64,000 nucleotides of DNA, taken from the NCBI GenBank assembly GCA_025084515.1, contig JAJAGP010000209.1, forward strand, positions 280,341-344,340, in the 5' to 3' direction. The notes under the pieces were generated by a model that had not been told where the DNA came from, did no database searches, and saw only the letters and a list, made by a program, of their open reading frames with translations. The position numbers and the translations under genes were made by a program. Below, piece after piece: positions 30,701 to 38,911 of this stretch (positions are counted from its first letter, which is position 1; each line of letters starts with the position of its first letter). The DNA comes from Ancistrus triradiatus. Taxonomy: Eukaryota; Chordata; Actinopteri; Siluriformes; Loricariidae.

Positions 30701-32410
30701 CTCACTTAGAGCCAGAGCCTTGTTGCCATGGCATCCCCAGAGACAGCTGAGCACATTTTATGCCACCCTCACAATTAAAATGCCCCCCCTCCCCAAATAG
30801 AAACATGATCATCCAGTCCCTAGATGGGTTCATGATTGCATAACAACTATACACAAGTCTGAGCCTTCTGAGAGAACCGAATCTGTAACGGAATAGTCTG
30901 TGTTTACCTGTGACTTATAAACATGAGGATAATAGTATTAATGAAGTTATACAAATTTCAAAGTTTTCATAACTTAGGATTGTGAGTCTTGCAAAGATTC
31001 ACAGTTATCACCATTGTTACTTTTCACATTAAAAGTTAAAAACCTTATGTTAATGTGTCCACTAGAAGAAAAACATTAACATCAAGTTTGTCTTGAAATA
31101 TTTGACAGTGCTATGAGGAAAGTTGAGACAAACGTCCCAGTGGACAAAAGTCAAAGCCAGCCAATTCCCTAACCTCTATGAAACATGATGTAGGGAGTTT
31201 CATGGTTTGCATTGCTGGCCTGGAGATCTTGTAAATCACTGAGAGGACAAATTCAAATTGCTGAATACAGAATTGTCAGCAACACATTTTGGAATGGTAT
31301 AGTTATTGTCCAGACTTTAATACCCTATGGAAATCAACCCTCTGGGCATATCCCTCTACTTAAGGGCAGTTGTATATGCATTCTTTTTCTTTCTTTTATC
31401 AGTACATTGAGAGGTATAACAAATATTGTCCATTAAGGTCATTTCTGAAAGCATTCAGCCTCATGTTCCGGTTCTGAAACCATGTGGGTTCAGAAGTCCA
31501 AGACAGCATAACTGCCCCTGGCAGAGACAGATGGTGTTCCTGTTTTCCATATCAAGGCAATAAATTATGAGTAACTCATGTATTTGAAATAAGTTAAGAA
31601 GTTAACACATTTCTTCAAGCCTGCTGATCTGCCCAATGATACCGCATGTGCTGCAGTTTACGAAGAAGCATTGGCTGGAGTCGCTTGACCTCACCCTTCC
31701 CGATTCGTTGTTGTCATGTGATAGGGGAGACTTGGTTAGACTGTGAAAATGGGAAGTGACGAAATTTTAAGAAAATGGGCCAAATGAATATCTTGTCTAT
31801 TGTCAGTATGCCATAATCTGAAAAAACCACAACTTTGAAAATATGCCTTTGAAATTGTATTATTCCTGGCCAATTCAGTACACCACTAAGCGGACATATA
31901 CCAGTGTCTAGGGTCTAATAACAATGCCTCAGATCCAACTTGTCATATTGTGTGCCATATAACAACAATACTGATCTTGCAGAGCTTGACGTGGCAACTC
32001 CCAGATCACTAGAATTATTTGTACATCATATTTACATCCATGATTTTACATGAACTGGTAAATTGCCTGGGAATGAAGCTTAGGAGCTTAGGACCCAATG
32101 TTCTCTGGCTGCGCACTTTGTTCTGTTGTATCATATACAACACTGCTACCGGAATCAAAACCCTTTAATAAGCACCCTCAAGATCTAGAGCTATCAATAT
32201 TATATAAACCACCAGTGACCACTCTGTCTGTCTCACCTCACAGTCGTATAACAGGTGCAGCTGTCCATCGATCCACTCCTCAATGTCCAGTCTCCTCTGG
32301 AGATCTTTGCGGTTGTATTTCACTGTTAGTTTGCCAAGCTTGCGATGGGGGGGTTCCTCCGCTTTGGTCTGAAACATCACCCTGGACTGGGTGCCTGGTT
32401 CCGACGCCAT
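15479..32410 (-). CDS. ppp1r14d: PPP1R14-family protein phosphatase 1 inhibitor (PPP1R14D by position)
   Basis: Four coding exons on the minus strand (32410-32237, 17142-17062, 15783-15751, 15547-15479), all joined in phase 0, give a complete 118-residue protein. Members of this family bind and inhibit the PP1 catalytic subunit (myosin phosphatase for CPI-17) once a threonine in the TVKYxR motif is phosphorylated. Here LGKLTVKYNRKDLQRRL puts that threonine at residue 29; then come EEWIDGQLHLLYDCEEEEIP, ELEIDIDELLEL, a CGKPKEDFINGLL helix and a basic C-terminus ending SGSIKK. The start is the ATG at 32410, with G at -3 and G at +4. The protein is shorter than the usual ~145 residues because the N-terminal leader is short. 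Orientation between ZFYVE19 and SPINT1 argues for PPP1R14D, although the YDCxEEEIPELEID stretch is closer to what I recall of PPP1R14B. Intron 1 is about 15 kb and full of transposons. Confidence 0.9.
15751..15783 (-). CDS. ppp1r14d: PPP1R14 coding exon 3 (11 codons)
   Basis: A micro-sized exon of 33 bases encodes ELLQECGKPKE. The acceptor is TTTCCACCAG above 15783 and the donor is GTACTG below 15751. The Cys-x-x-Pro-x-E pattern aligns with the family's LLxxCxKPxE segment. Confidence 0.88.
17062..17142 (-). CDS. ppp1r14d: PPP1R14 coding exon 2
   Basis: The minus-strand acceptor CCCTACAG lies just above 17142 and the donor GTAAGA just below 17062. Twenty-seven codons encode EEEIPELEIDIDELLELSDE and QQRTKLH, the acidic PP1-inhibitor helix region. 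Confidence 0.92.
17259..17480 (+). mobile_element. Old Tc1 family A left terminal region
   Basis: A diverged match to the left repeat: GCGCTTAAAAGTTTGTGAGC, CATCAGATTTTCAATAGAAG, AAACAGAACCAAATTAGAC and GGAAAATGATCC. No matching right end follows. More diverged than the other copies. Confidence 0.65.
18235..19263 (+). mobile_element. Tc1 family A copy, right end missing
   Basis: The left repeat starts CAGTGGTGCATGAATGTTTG after TA 18233-18234. Compared with 22332-23608, about 170 bp of the N-terminal transposase region is deleted near 18650, and the right end is lost where mariner-like sequence begins near 19264. Confidence 0.85.
18671..19285 (+). pseudogene. Tc1 family A transposase, truncated but with DD34E catalytic residues
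   Basis: An open frame of 204 codons begins inside the transposase (MANVNVHESTIRRTLNNNDV). It contains the first aspartate in FTDETKIELFG, the second in MQQDNDPKHTSR, and the glutamate in PSQSPDLNPIEILWKDLK, with 34 residues between the last two, as in Tc1-type DD34E enzymes. Most of the N-terminal DNA-binding region and the C-terminus after LKRAV are missing; the last residues are read from adjoining mariner sequence. Not expected to be active. Confidence 0.85.
19264..20250 (+). pseudogene. Mariner-like transposase relic, interrupted by a SINE
   Basis: Pieces in all + frames can be ordered as one old transposase: GLREAGWSF near 19276, EQWFFEGTQTQR near 19357-19395, VLPLTPR near 19580, then after the SINE GMMI and GSHSV, APSSYMTDTNR, FQQDKVHPH and ARVSQECLHQIAKLPWPAR, and finally SCIQARGGLTGY-like sequence near 20190. 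Stops and frameshifts are many. The family resembles the fragment at 1487-1620. Confidence 0.7.
19599..19764 (+). repeat. SINE type A with A-box region deleted
   Basis: GGGACTGTGGTAGCC joins directly to AGAAGGTCCAGGGTTCAAAT, so about 27 bases containing the A-box-like segment are missing. Body and tail are otherwise complete. Inserted within the mariner relic. Confidence 0.85.
21050..21244 (-). repeat. SINE type A, near full length, minus orientation
   Basis: Reads from the reversed tail (TTTACAGCATTTAGCAGACA) to the reversed head (ACCACTAGGCCACCACAGTC), including GGATTTGAACCCTGGACC, the complement of the B-box-like segment. Confidence 0.85.
21290..21560. repeat. Unclassified dispersed repeat, copy 1 (possibly LTR-element derived)
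   Basis: Shares GTGGAAAGAGAAACAGTCAG, AATGATGCAGGCC and AATGCCAAAAGAAAAGG with the copies at 24236-24420 and 32895-33125. It resembles what I recall of sequence beside LTR-retrotransposon coding regions in fish, but I see no LTR pair here. Confidence 0.4.
21743..22327 (-). mobile_element. Tc1 family A-related remnant, minus orientation
   Basis: Begins with a diverged tip (CACGGTGGTGCTATAAAGTA) and contains, on the minus strand, the C-terminal transposase region (the reverse of GGAATGGGCTAAAATTCC and GAAACCCACC), a hairpin at 22130-22175, and the reverse of CATCATTGATGGAACAGTG. It ends directly before the + strand copy at 22332. Confidence 0.7.
22332..23608 (+). mobile_element. Tc1 family A copy with both tips, broken transposase
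   Basis: The tip CAGTGGTGATTGAAAGTTTG follows TA 22330-22331 and the end CAAGCACCACTG precedes TA 23609-23610. The left repeat is internally shortened. The transposase has the N-terminal HTH region (KEFGLHQSTVRQIVYKW) missing from the copy at 18235, but carries a stop right after it, frameshifts near 22828 and 23150 and a stop in the C-terminal part. Confidence 0.88.
23745..23860 (-). mobile_element. Tc1 family A fragment (DNA-binding region), minus orientation
   Basis: On the minus strand AAAGAGTTTGGACTCCACCA, GTCAGACAGATTTG and ACCCTCCCCAGGAGTGGTCG match 22450-22560. No ends are attached. Confidence 0.75.
23875..24150 (-). other. Pro/Glu/Asp-rich degenerate repeat reading frame
   Basis: The minus frame from 24090 to 23875 is open for 71 codons and continues upstream after a stop. 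It reads as imperfect repeats of PEPEP/DPEPK/DAEP type (for example MVSPDPEPKHMTPSDEELED and LNPEPEPVVAPDPKLV). Next to it lies a copy of the unclassified repeat (24236-24420). It might be a gag-like or low-complexity piece of a retroelement; I do not recognise it. Confidence 0.35.
24236..24420. repeat. Unclassified dispersed repeat, copy 2
   Basis: Shares CCAGCTGTGGAAAGGGAAAA, GGTCAGAAGGGGAAG and ACAATGATGCAGGC with 21290-21560. Confidence 0.4.
25163..25311 (+). repeat. SINE type A, head-truncated
   Basis: Starts at GGTCCAGGGTTCAAATCCCA and runs through the body to a mutated tail (GATAAGGGCATCTTCTAAAT). Confidence 0.8.
25975..26240 (+). repeat. tRNA-derived SINE type B
   Basis: CAGTGGCTCTGTGGGTAACA, CACCTCACAGCAAGAAGATT and GGGTTCAGTCCCAGG form a tRNA-like head; the body has TCCGGTTTCCTCCCACAGTC and CAAAGACATGCA. 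This is a widespread fish SINE layout. Confidence 0.7.
26411..27452 (+). mobile_element. Tc1 family A copy, left-truncated
   Basis: Starts inside the transposase gene at GTAATAGTTGGTGAGGTCAC and runs to the complete right repeat ending CAATCACCACTG at 27452. The next bases are AA, so the TA target is not intact. Confidence 0.88.
26477..27279 (+). pseudogene. Tc1 family A transposase, 3' two-thirds in two frames
   Basis: A first frame (26477-26686) gives MANVNVHESTIRRTLNNNVV to WTDENKIELFV and ends; after a disrupted stretch at 26687-26775 a second frame (26776-27279) gives MKHGGGCIMVWACFAASG, KQDNGPKHTSR, PSQSPDLNPIEMLWKDLKRA and the C-terminal EEWAKIYPSRCAGLINSY. All three catalytic acidic residues remain, but the frame break and missing N-terminus make it inactive. 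It carries the best-preserved C-terminus of this family in the window. Confidence 0.88.
27463..27660 (+). repeat. SINE type B, very degenerate
   Basis: GGGCATAGTGGCACAGTAAT, GCATGTTCTCCCCAGTACTT, CAATTTCCTCCTACATTCCA and AAAACATGCCAG keep the SINE body layout. It follows the Tc1 end at 27452 almost directly. Confidence 0.5.
27751..27780. repeat. (GT)15 microsatellite
   Basis: Thirty bases of uninterrupted GT. Confidence 0.95.
29515..30259 (+). mobile_element. Tc1-like element remnant with CACTGATCAGCCA ends
   Basis: The left tip CACTGATCAGCCAAACCATT and right tip TTTTGGTTGATCTTTG are inverted and flanked by TA (29513-29514, 30260-30261). The inside keeps traces of a transposase gene, such as CAATGTTCTGCTGGGAAACC near 30155 and CATGCTAACCCCCAATCCAA near 30010, with a large internal deletion. 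Confidence 0.7.
32237..32410 (-). CDS. ppp1r14d: PPP1R14 coding exon 1 (start and inhibitory-Thr motif)
   Basis: The exon runs from ATG at 32410 (MASEPGTQSRVMFQTK) to the donor GTGAGA just below 32237. It encodes 58 codons including KLTVKYNRKDLQRRLDIEEW. An in-frame upstream TTG extends the open frame but is not a credible start. The surrounding 32.2-32.6 kb is relatively rich in CpG and is the likely promoter side. Confidence 0.9.
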
Positions 32411-32629
32411 ACCTGCCACGGCTGCACACAAGCCAGGGAGAGAATCGGCGAGCCGTGTTCCTCTCTGTATCTCTCTCTCCCTCCCTCCTTCCCACCCTCG
32501 AAGATCTCACAGTCCTCAAACGCCAACAGCCGCTCTAACTGGTTATGTATTACAGCTCTTCTCTTCTCTCTTCTTCACTCCTTGCACGCTCGCCGTCTGC
32601 TCCCTATGGAGGATTGAAATGAAAGATAG

Positions 32630-32632
<3 letters not shown>

Positions 32633-32670
<38 letters not shown>

Positions 32671-32695
32671 CTGTGTGTGTGTGTGTGTGTGTGTG
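32633..32695. repeat. (GT)n microsatellite upstream of PPP1R14
   Basis: Two GT runs broken by CGCC, about 220 bases upstream of the PPP1R14 start codon, so in its promoter or leader. Confidence 0.93.
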
Positions 32696-32894
32696 GATTT
32701 TCCCAGGGTATTTTATGAGAGTGAGCACAGGTCACACAGACACTGATAAGGTAATTAGTTTAAAAATTAATGACAGAGGGAAGAGCATTTCAAGTTTAAA
32801 AACTAATCCATTCAAAACACTGGGCAATAAAATTGTAACTTACTTTGTCCGAAAAACTAAAATAGGTTGACCTTATAGTACTTTTAATGCTCTG

Positions 32895-33125
32895 TCCTTA
32901 TTCCTGGTTCCAAGCATGACAGAGGACTCAACAACATGTAGCACATGGAGGGTTAATTATGGGAAGCGCAGCTGACTATGGAAGGAGAAAAGGCTCAGAA
33001 CGGAGCAATGTAGAGTGATGTATCTTCTGCACTGCTCCTGGGACATAAGACCCTGACGTAGCCCCCCACCCTTACGTCATGGCTCCAAAGTGCTGAAAGA
33101 GAAGGAAAAGAAGAGGGAGGAGACA
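32895..33125. repeat. Unclassified dispersed repeat, copy 3
   Basis: GCGCAGCTGACTATGGAAGG, GAGTGATGTATCTTCTGCA and GCTGAAAGAGAAGGAAAAG follow the order of landmarks in 21290-21560; it also has the run AGCCCCCCACCC. Confidence 0.35.
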
Positions 33126-33899
33126 TGGCTCTAACTTGCAACTGACAGGGAACTGCTACTCAAGTGTGGGCACTGTTTGAATGTCCTAACATATTCAGTC
33201 ATGTTTCTGTAGGCCCCTGGTGACTCAGTGATCTCGGCTGGTGCTTTCACAAACAAAAAAAAGCTGTGTTTTTTTGTTTCAAATGCTGTAGAAGTATGGT
33301 ACATATAGGTACCAGTATGTATTGATATATATACTGATATGTGGTATATTGGAACTAAAAAAAACTATTGGTGATAAAGAAATTATACACATTTTTTTTT
33401 TTTTTTTTTGCATGGGACAAAATCTTTGTTATCTCCCAGTTACTAGACACCTCAAATTTCTGTTACATTACTGGTTGATTAGAATGCTTCAGAGGTAGCA
33501 GGAATACACAAACAGCTTATTCAAGAGAAAGTATTAATGCGATAAGTTGAAAATTTCAATTAATTCACTTAAATTCATGTATAAAACTACCAGCCTTAGC
33601 TGACATCTTTCACTTTCTTTGTCGATTATTAATTTAAACAGGGAGGAGAAGGTGCCAATCGTGTAATTCATATCACATTTTAAGCTGATTACTGAATCTC
33701 CATCAATAAATTCGGATTTTGTGATTTAGTGTTATGAGGCTGAAAATTTTGTTGAAAATGTGTTCAGCAATTAAACTACATTATTGAAAATAATGGACAT
33801 TGTAATTTGACTTCCTTTTGTTTCCAGTCTAGGTTTATAATGATTAACACGTGAAGCCATTGATGTCTTTTCAGCTGTAATAAGGAAACAGCTTTTACC

Positions 33900-33952
33900 C
33901 TATTTACATTTACAGCATTTAGCAGATAGCCTTTTCCAAAATGACTTACAGC
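33900..33952 (-). repeat. SINE type A tail fragment, minus orientation
   Basis: TATTTACATTTACAGCATTTAGCAGATAGC is the reversed SINE tail. Confidence 0.65.
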
Positions 33953-34309
33953 AGTGTCCATGGAGGGAGCGGCACTTGCTATGCCATCTGGCAGGTTACG
34001 CTGGCCACGGAAACTGAGTGCAGAATACTAAGTATCAAGTAATAAGTATTAAATATTTTAATAGTTATTACTAAATAATAAGTATTTTAGGCTTACTTCT
34101 CTTCGAAACTGTAAGACATCTAGCATCGCTCACAGCTCAGTTATAAGAAAAAACATTGAGACCCTGGTACACCCATCTACAGTCTGATAAAGACCAAAAG
34201 TGATCTTCATCTAAGAGTTGCGACTAAAGAAACATGGCTCAGAGGAGGAAACAAAGCAAAGTCACTAACCTATTAACTTTGGGGCTGTATTTCCACAATT
34301 GGAGTTTCT

Positions 34310-34530
34310 TATTTGGTCATAATTATTGGCCCCCGCACTGCTGAGAAGTACAGGCAGATGTCTTCATCATTTACTTCCAGCAGCGAGGCATCTGATTGGT
34401 CCCAAATTAGTTCCCCAGCATGACTGTTACCCCAAACACATGGCCAAAATCCTAAAGAACTATCTCAAGCAAAAATAAGAGCAAGGAGTATACTGTATGT
34501 CCCCCACATGGCCCTGATCTGAACACCACT
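34310..34530 (+). pseudogene. Tc1-like transposase trace
   Basis: On + the bases around 34420-34550 read CATGACTGTTACCCCAAACA, ACATGGCCCTGATCTGAACA and TTTGGGATTATACGAAGAGA, corresponding to the PKH...PDLNP...LW catalytic region of a transposase, without an open frame. Very degenerate. Confidence 0.35.
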
Positions 34531-34574
34531 GAGTCAGTTTGGGATTATACGAAGAGACAGAAGCAAGTGAGACA

Positions 34575-35400
34575 ACCAAAGTTTTTAGAAGAACTGTGTC
34601 ATTTTTGTGCATTCACCCAGAAGACCATTTCTGAGGTCAGACACTGATGTTGGACAAGAGGGCCTGGCTTGAAATCTCTGTTCTAGTTCATACCAAAGTT
34701 GTTCGATGGGGTTGAGATCAGGGCTTGGTGCAGGCCAGGTACATTTTTCCATCCTCAGCTCACCCAACCTTGTCTTTATGGACCTTGCATACTCATGCTG
34801 GAACAAAAAGTACCTTCCCCAAACTGTTCAATTGCATACGATTGTCCAAAATGTCTTGGCATTCTGAAGAATTAAGATTTCCCTTCAAGGAACTAAGGTG
34901 CCTAAGCCAGTCCCTGAAAAAAAAAACACAGCATTATCCCTCCTCAACCAAACTATACCACAGGTGCCAGGCAAGTCAGGCAAGTAACATTCTTCTGGCA
35001 TGCGCCAAACCAAGACTCATCCATCAGACTGCCAGATAGAGAAGCATGATTCATCACTAAAATAACTTGTTTCCATTGCTCCCAAGTCCAGTGGTGGCGT
35101 GATTTACACCACTCCATTCAATGACTGGCATTGTGCTTGGTGATGTAAGGCTAGGATGCAGATACTCATCCATGGAAATCCATGCTATGAAGCTCCCAGT
35201 GCACAGTTTTGTTAATGCCAATAGAGGTTTGGGACATCAGCTATTGAGTCAGCAGACTGTTGGCAACTTTTATGCACTATGAGTCTCAGAACCCCACTCT
35301 GTAACTTTACGTGGTCAAACACATCTGAGGGAGGAGAAGTCAGACAGGAGTAATCTCTTCACCACTGCAGTAGTAGCCCCATCAGCAAAGGTGACAGAGA
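34575..35400 (-). pseudogene. Tc1/mariner-like transposase relic, minus orientation
   Basis: On the minus strand an open piece (34806-34585) gives FQHEYARSIKTRLGELRMEK and WPAPSPDLNPIEQLWYELEQ, containing the catalytic glutamate. Toward 35400 the nucleotide order (TCCATCAGACTGCCAGATAG, CATGATTCATCACTAAAATA, CACCACTCCATTCAATGACT) follows the rest of such a gene with no open frame. Confidence 0.65.
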
Positions 35401-37332
35401 GTGAGTTTAGTCCATGTGGATTTACTGTCACGGTCGATGGTTGCAACCCGACAATGAAAATAGCAATCAGGGAGTTGTGTGGAAAAAATATTATTACACT
35501 TTGCCATTATTTGTTACATATATAAAAAAAATAATTGTCTTTTCCTTTTACTTCATACCAGTTGTATCTGCAAAGTGGGGGCAACCCTGATATGGCCCCC
35601 ACCCAAAAAATGAGCACTTTAAAGACCACTCGAAGGTAAAATGGGGGTTAACCTGGTGGAATACATGCAGAGAACAGAAACTGTGTGGAGCACAACTATC
35701 CGGATTTCATGGGTGTCAGTGGACCCAGAGCTGGGCTTTCTTTCTCAGTCTCCTCAGGGTGGGGTCTGGGTCTGTGATTGTAATACAGACTGTGTAATGT
35801 TTGTTCACATAAGAGGAATACATGGAATAGGTACTCGTATGTTTTTATTGGTCTTATTGTCCTGGTCGCCCTTAAATTGCTCTATGCTACCCATTGTACA
35901 GTTTACAATGTAAAGGGCTTAATGGAAGGGGAACATGTTGCATGTTGCTGCAATTTATCTGCTTACTTCATCTACCCACCGAGCACTGGGAATTCATGTT
36001 GGCTTGAAGCCTCTTGTCCAGTTGTCAGAGCTAATAGTGTTTTATGTGGCTTGAACATCCTGTGCCAGGAAACAATATGAAGTAATGGCTTGTGCTTTGC
36101 TTTGTTTTTATTAAACAGAGGACAGAGACAGGCCCTACAGTCTGCCCCACTTAGAGGAAGTGATTAGCTGAGCTGTCTCATTTGCATAATCTGCCTGTAA
36201 ACTGCTGCAAAAATAATGAACACGAGCTAGACAATGAGGTTGATGCCTTGTAGGCAACTGTACATGGTACTAATAACATGTGTTATTAATGTGCTGTTCA
36301 CTTGCCTACAATGCATTTTTAAAGCTCAGTCCTTTAGTACTGAACATGTTAGTTCCTGCATAGCTCGTTTACAGAAGATGGATGACAAGGTTGCTGTGTT
36401 CATTTGTGGATCCTCTTTTAAGATATTTATAAGTTCTTTACCTAACATACATTTAACACCCCTGTACACGTTTATGTGCCAATAATGTACAAATAACATT
36501 CAAAACATTCATATACATTTAATTTTCCAATTATCTTTGAGGTCAGTTTGGGCCCCATTCGTTGTTAAATGTCTCTAAATAAATGGATAACCTCATGACA
36601 TCTTTTCTTTGCTTCAGGTTTAATGACTTTTCCTAATGGAGGCAACTGGGTAAATATGGTAAACATATGCATTAGTGTTCTTTAACCCTCCTGTTATGTT
36701 CATTTGTCATAGTCTTGATGTAATCTTGTATATAGATGTACCCTTGTGTGTGTCGCTGAAATGGACAACAAATAAACATACATTTGCCACGGTTGTTTTG
36801 GATGGTAATGGGGTCACTACAGAATGCAATTTTATCATTTTTAAAAACTCTAGGGCCATAAACTAACATCTCTATACTTGTAGTAGTGTGAGAACAAAGA
36901 AACAAAAAGTACCTGACATAAATTTGGGTAACAATTATAATTCTAATCATTTTCTGAAGGTTTCAGTTGCTGTGGTCAAATTGACCTCACGGATAAAATA
37001 TGTGTTTTCTTAAAATAAATGCTAAGATAACAGGAGCGTGAAATGGGAATACTAAATCCACGTACATTACAGTTTCCCTGTTGGTGTGTTTGTTGTTTGC
37101 TGCAGACCTATTGTGTACTACAGCACAATTATTAGTCATGCACTAAGAATTGGAGCAATAAAAATAAGGGACAGTTTTTATGGTAGCCATTACCCCTTTA
37201 TCAGCTATAAGGTTATTTATTAGGATTTTATAACTTGAAGTCATGTACTCAATATCTTGTATCTTGGGCTGGTGAAACCCTGATATGCACTCAAATGTAT
37301 ATTCAATTATAAGTTGCATTTATAACCATATA

Positions 37333-38911
37333 CAATGGGGCAAAAAAGTACTTAGTCAGTCACTGATTGTGCAAGTTCTCCTACTTAGAAAGATGAGAGA
37401 GGTCTGTCATTTTCATCATAGGTACACTTCAACTATGAGAGACAAAATGAGGGAAAAAAAGTCCAGGAAATCACATTGTAGGATTTTTAAAGAATTTCAT
37501 TGTAAATTATAGTAGAAAATAAGTATTTGGTCAATAACAAAAGTTCAGCTCAATACATTAACATAACCTTTGTTGGCAATGACAGAGGTCAAACGTTTCC
37601 TGTAAGTCTTCACCAAGTTTGCACACACTGTAGCTGGTATTTTGGCCCATTCCTCCATGCAGATCTCCTCTAGAGCAGTGATGTTTTGGGGCTGTCGCTG
37701 GCCAACATGGACTTCACAAATTTTCTATGGAGTTGAGGTCTGGAGACTGGCTAGGCCACTCCAGGACCTTGAAATGCTTTTTACGGAGCCACTCCTTCGT
37801 TGCCCGAACGGTGTGTTTGGGATCATTGTCATGCTGGAAGACCCAGCCATGTTCCATCTTCAATGCTGATGGAAGGAGGTTTTGGCTTAAAATCTCACGA
37901 TACATGGCCTCGTTCATTCTTCCCTTACCACGGATCAGTTGTCCTGTCCCCTTTGCAGACAAACAGCCCCAAAGCATGATGCTTCCACCCCCATGCTTCA
38001 CAGTAGGTATGGTGTTCTTGGGATGCAACTCAGCATCCTTTTTCCTCCAGTTGAGTTTTTCCCAAAAGTTCTATTTTGGTTTCATCTGACCACATGATAT
38101 TCTCCCAATCCTCTTCTGGATCATCCATATGCTCTCTGGCAAACTTCAGATGGGCCTGGACATGTATTGGCTTAAGCAAGGGGACACGCCTGGCACTGCA
38201 GAACCTGAGTCCCTCTTGGCGTAGTATGTTACTGATGGTAGCCTTTGTTACTTTGGTCCCAGCTCTCTGCAGGTCATTCATCAGGTCCCTCTGTGTAGTT
38301 CTGGGATTTTTGCTCACCGTTCTCATGATCATTTTGACCCCATGAGATGAGATCTTGCGTGGGACCCCAGATCAAGGGAGTCCATTATCAATGGTCTTGT
38401 ATGTCTTCCATTGCTCCCACAGTCGATTTATTCATACGAACCTGCTTGCCTATTGTAGATTCACTCTTCCCAGCCTGGTGCAATTTTCTACAATTTCTAC
38501 AATTTTCTTCCTGGTGTCCTTCGACAGCTCTTTGGTCTTGGACATGGTTGAGTTCGGAGTCTGACTGTTTGAGGCTGTGGACAGGTGTCTTTTATACAGA
38601 TAACGAGGTCAAACAGGTTCCATTAATACAGGTAACGAGCTGAGAACATAAGAGCTTCTTAAAGAAGAATTTACAGGTCTGTGAGAGCCAGAAATCTTGC
38701 TTGTTTGTGGGTGACCAAATACTTATTTTCCACCATAATTTACAATAAAATTCTTTAAAAATCCTACAATGTGATTTCCTGGTTTTTATTTTCTCATTTT
38801 GTGTCTCATAGTTGAAGTGTACCTATGATGTAAATTACAGATCTCTCTCATCTTTCTAAGTAGGAAAACTTGCATAATCAGTCAGTCACTAAATACTTTT
38901 TTGCCCCACTC
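37333..38911 (-). mobile_element. Tc1 family B, longest copy
   Basis: The left tip CAATGGGGCAAAAAAGTACT follows TA 37331-37332 and the right tip TACTTTTTTGCCCCACTC precedes TA 38912-38913; each tip carries one substitution. The long terminal repeats extend to about 37545 and from about 38700. The transposase is on the minus strand. Confidence 0.9.
37545..38545 (-). pseudogene. Tc1 family B transposase, nearly complete but frameshifted
   Basis: From ATG 38545 (MSKTKELSKDTRKKIVEI) the gene can be traced to TGA at 37545. Two long open pieces hold most of it: 38332-38030 (MIMRTVSKNPRTTQRDLMND through MWSDETKIELLG, first catalytic Asp) and 38028-37714 (VKHGGGSIMLWGCLSAKGTG, FQHDNDPKHTVRATKEWL, EWPSQSPDLNSIENL). 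The NPIE motif is NSIE here. Best template for the family B protein in this window, but not active. Confidence 0.88.

Larger units (their letters stand above)
17143..32236. other. PPP1R14 intron 1, transposon-rich
   Basis: A 15-kb intron holding most of the Tc1 family A copies, a mariner relic, SINEs, LTR-like repeat pieces and a Tc1-like element at 29515-30259. I see nothing recognisable in 17490-18230, 20260-21045, 24430-25160, 25315-25970, 27790-29510 and 30265-32230, apart from a poor Tc1-like trace near 31180-31260. Confidence 0.6.

Noticed and set aside
30413..30709. Open frame with CPICDFKSARRFQLKLHLRR, like a C2H2 zinc finger
   Set aside because: It has two cysteines and one correctly placed histidine but no second histidine, and no neighbouring finger, splice sites or family match. 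Likely chance.
31180..31436. Possible Tc1-like trace (KHDVGSFMVCIAGLEIL-like)
   Set aside because: Only one short motif resembles a transposase; no ends or catalytic region nearby, so not listed as a feature.
32391..32870. 159-codon + strand frame opposite PPP1R14 exon 1
   Set aside because: It runs over the antisense of the leader and a (GT)n tract, with low-complexity Ser/Pro and Cys-Val sequence; no homology is recognisable.
35641..36080. Overlapping open frames at 35.6-36.1 kb
   Set aside because: No recognisable domain, no splice partners and unremarkable codon content.
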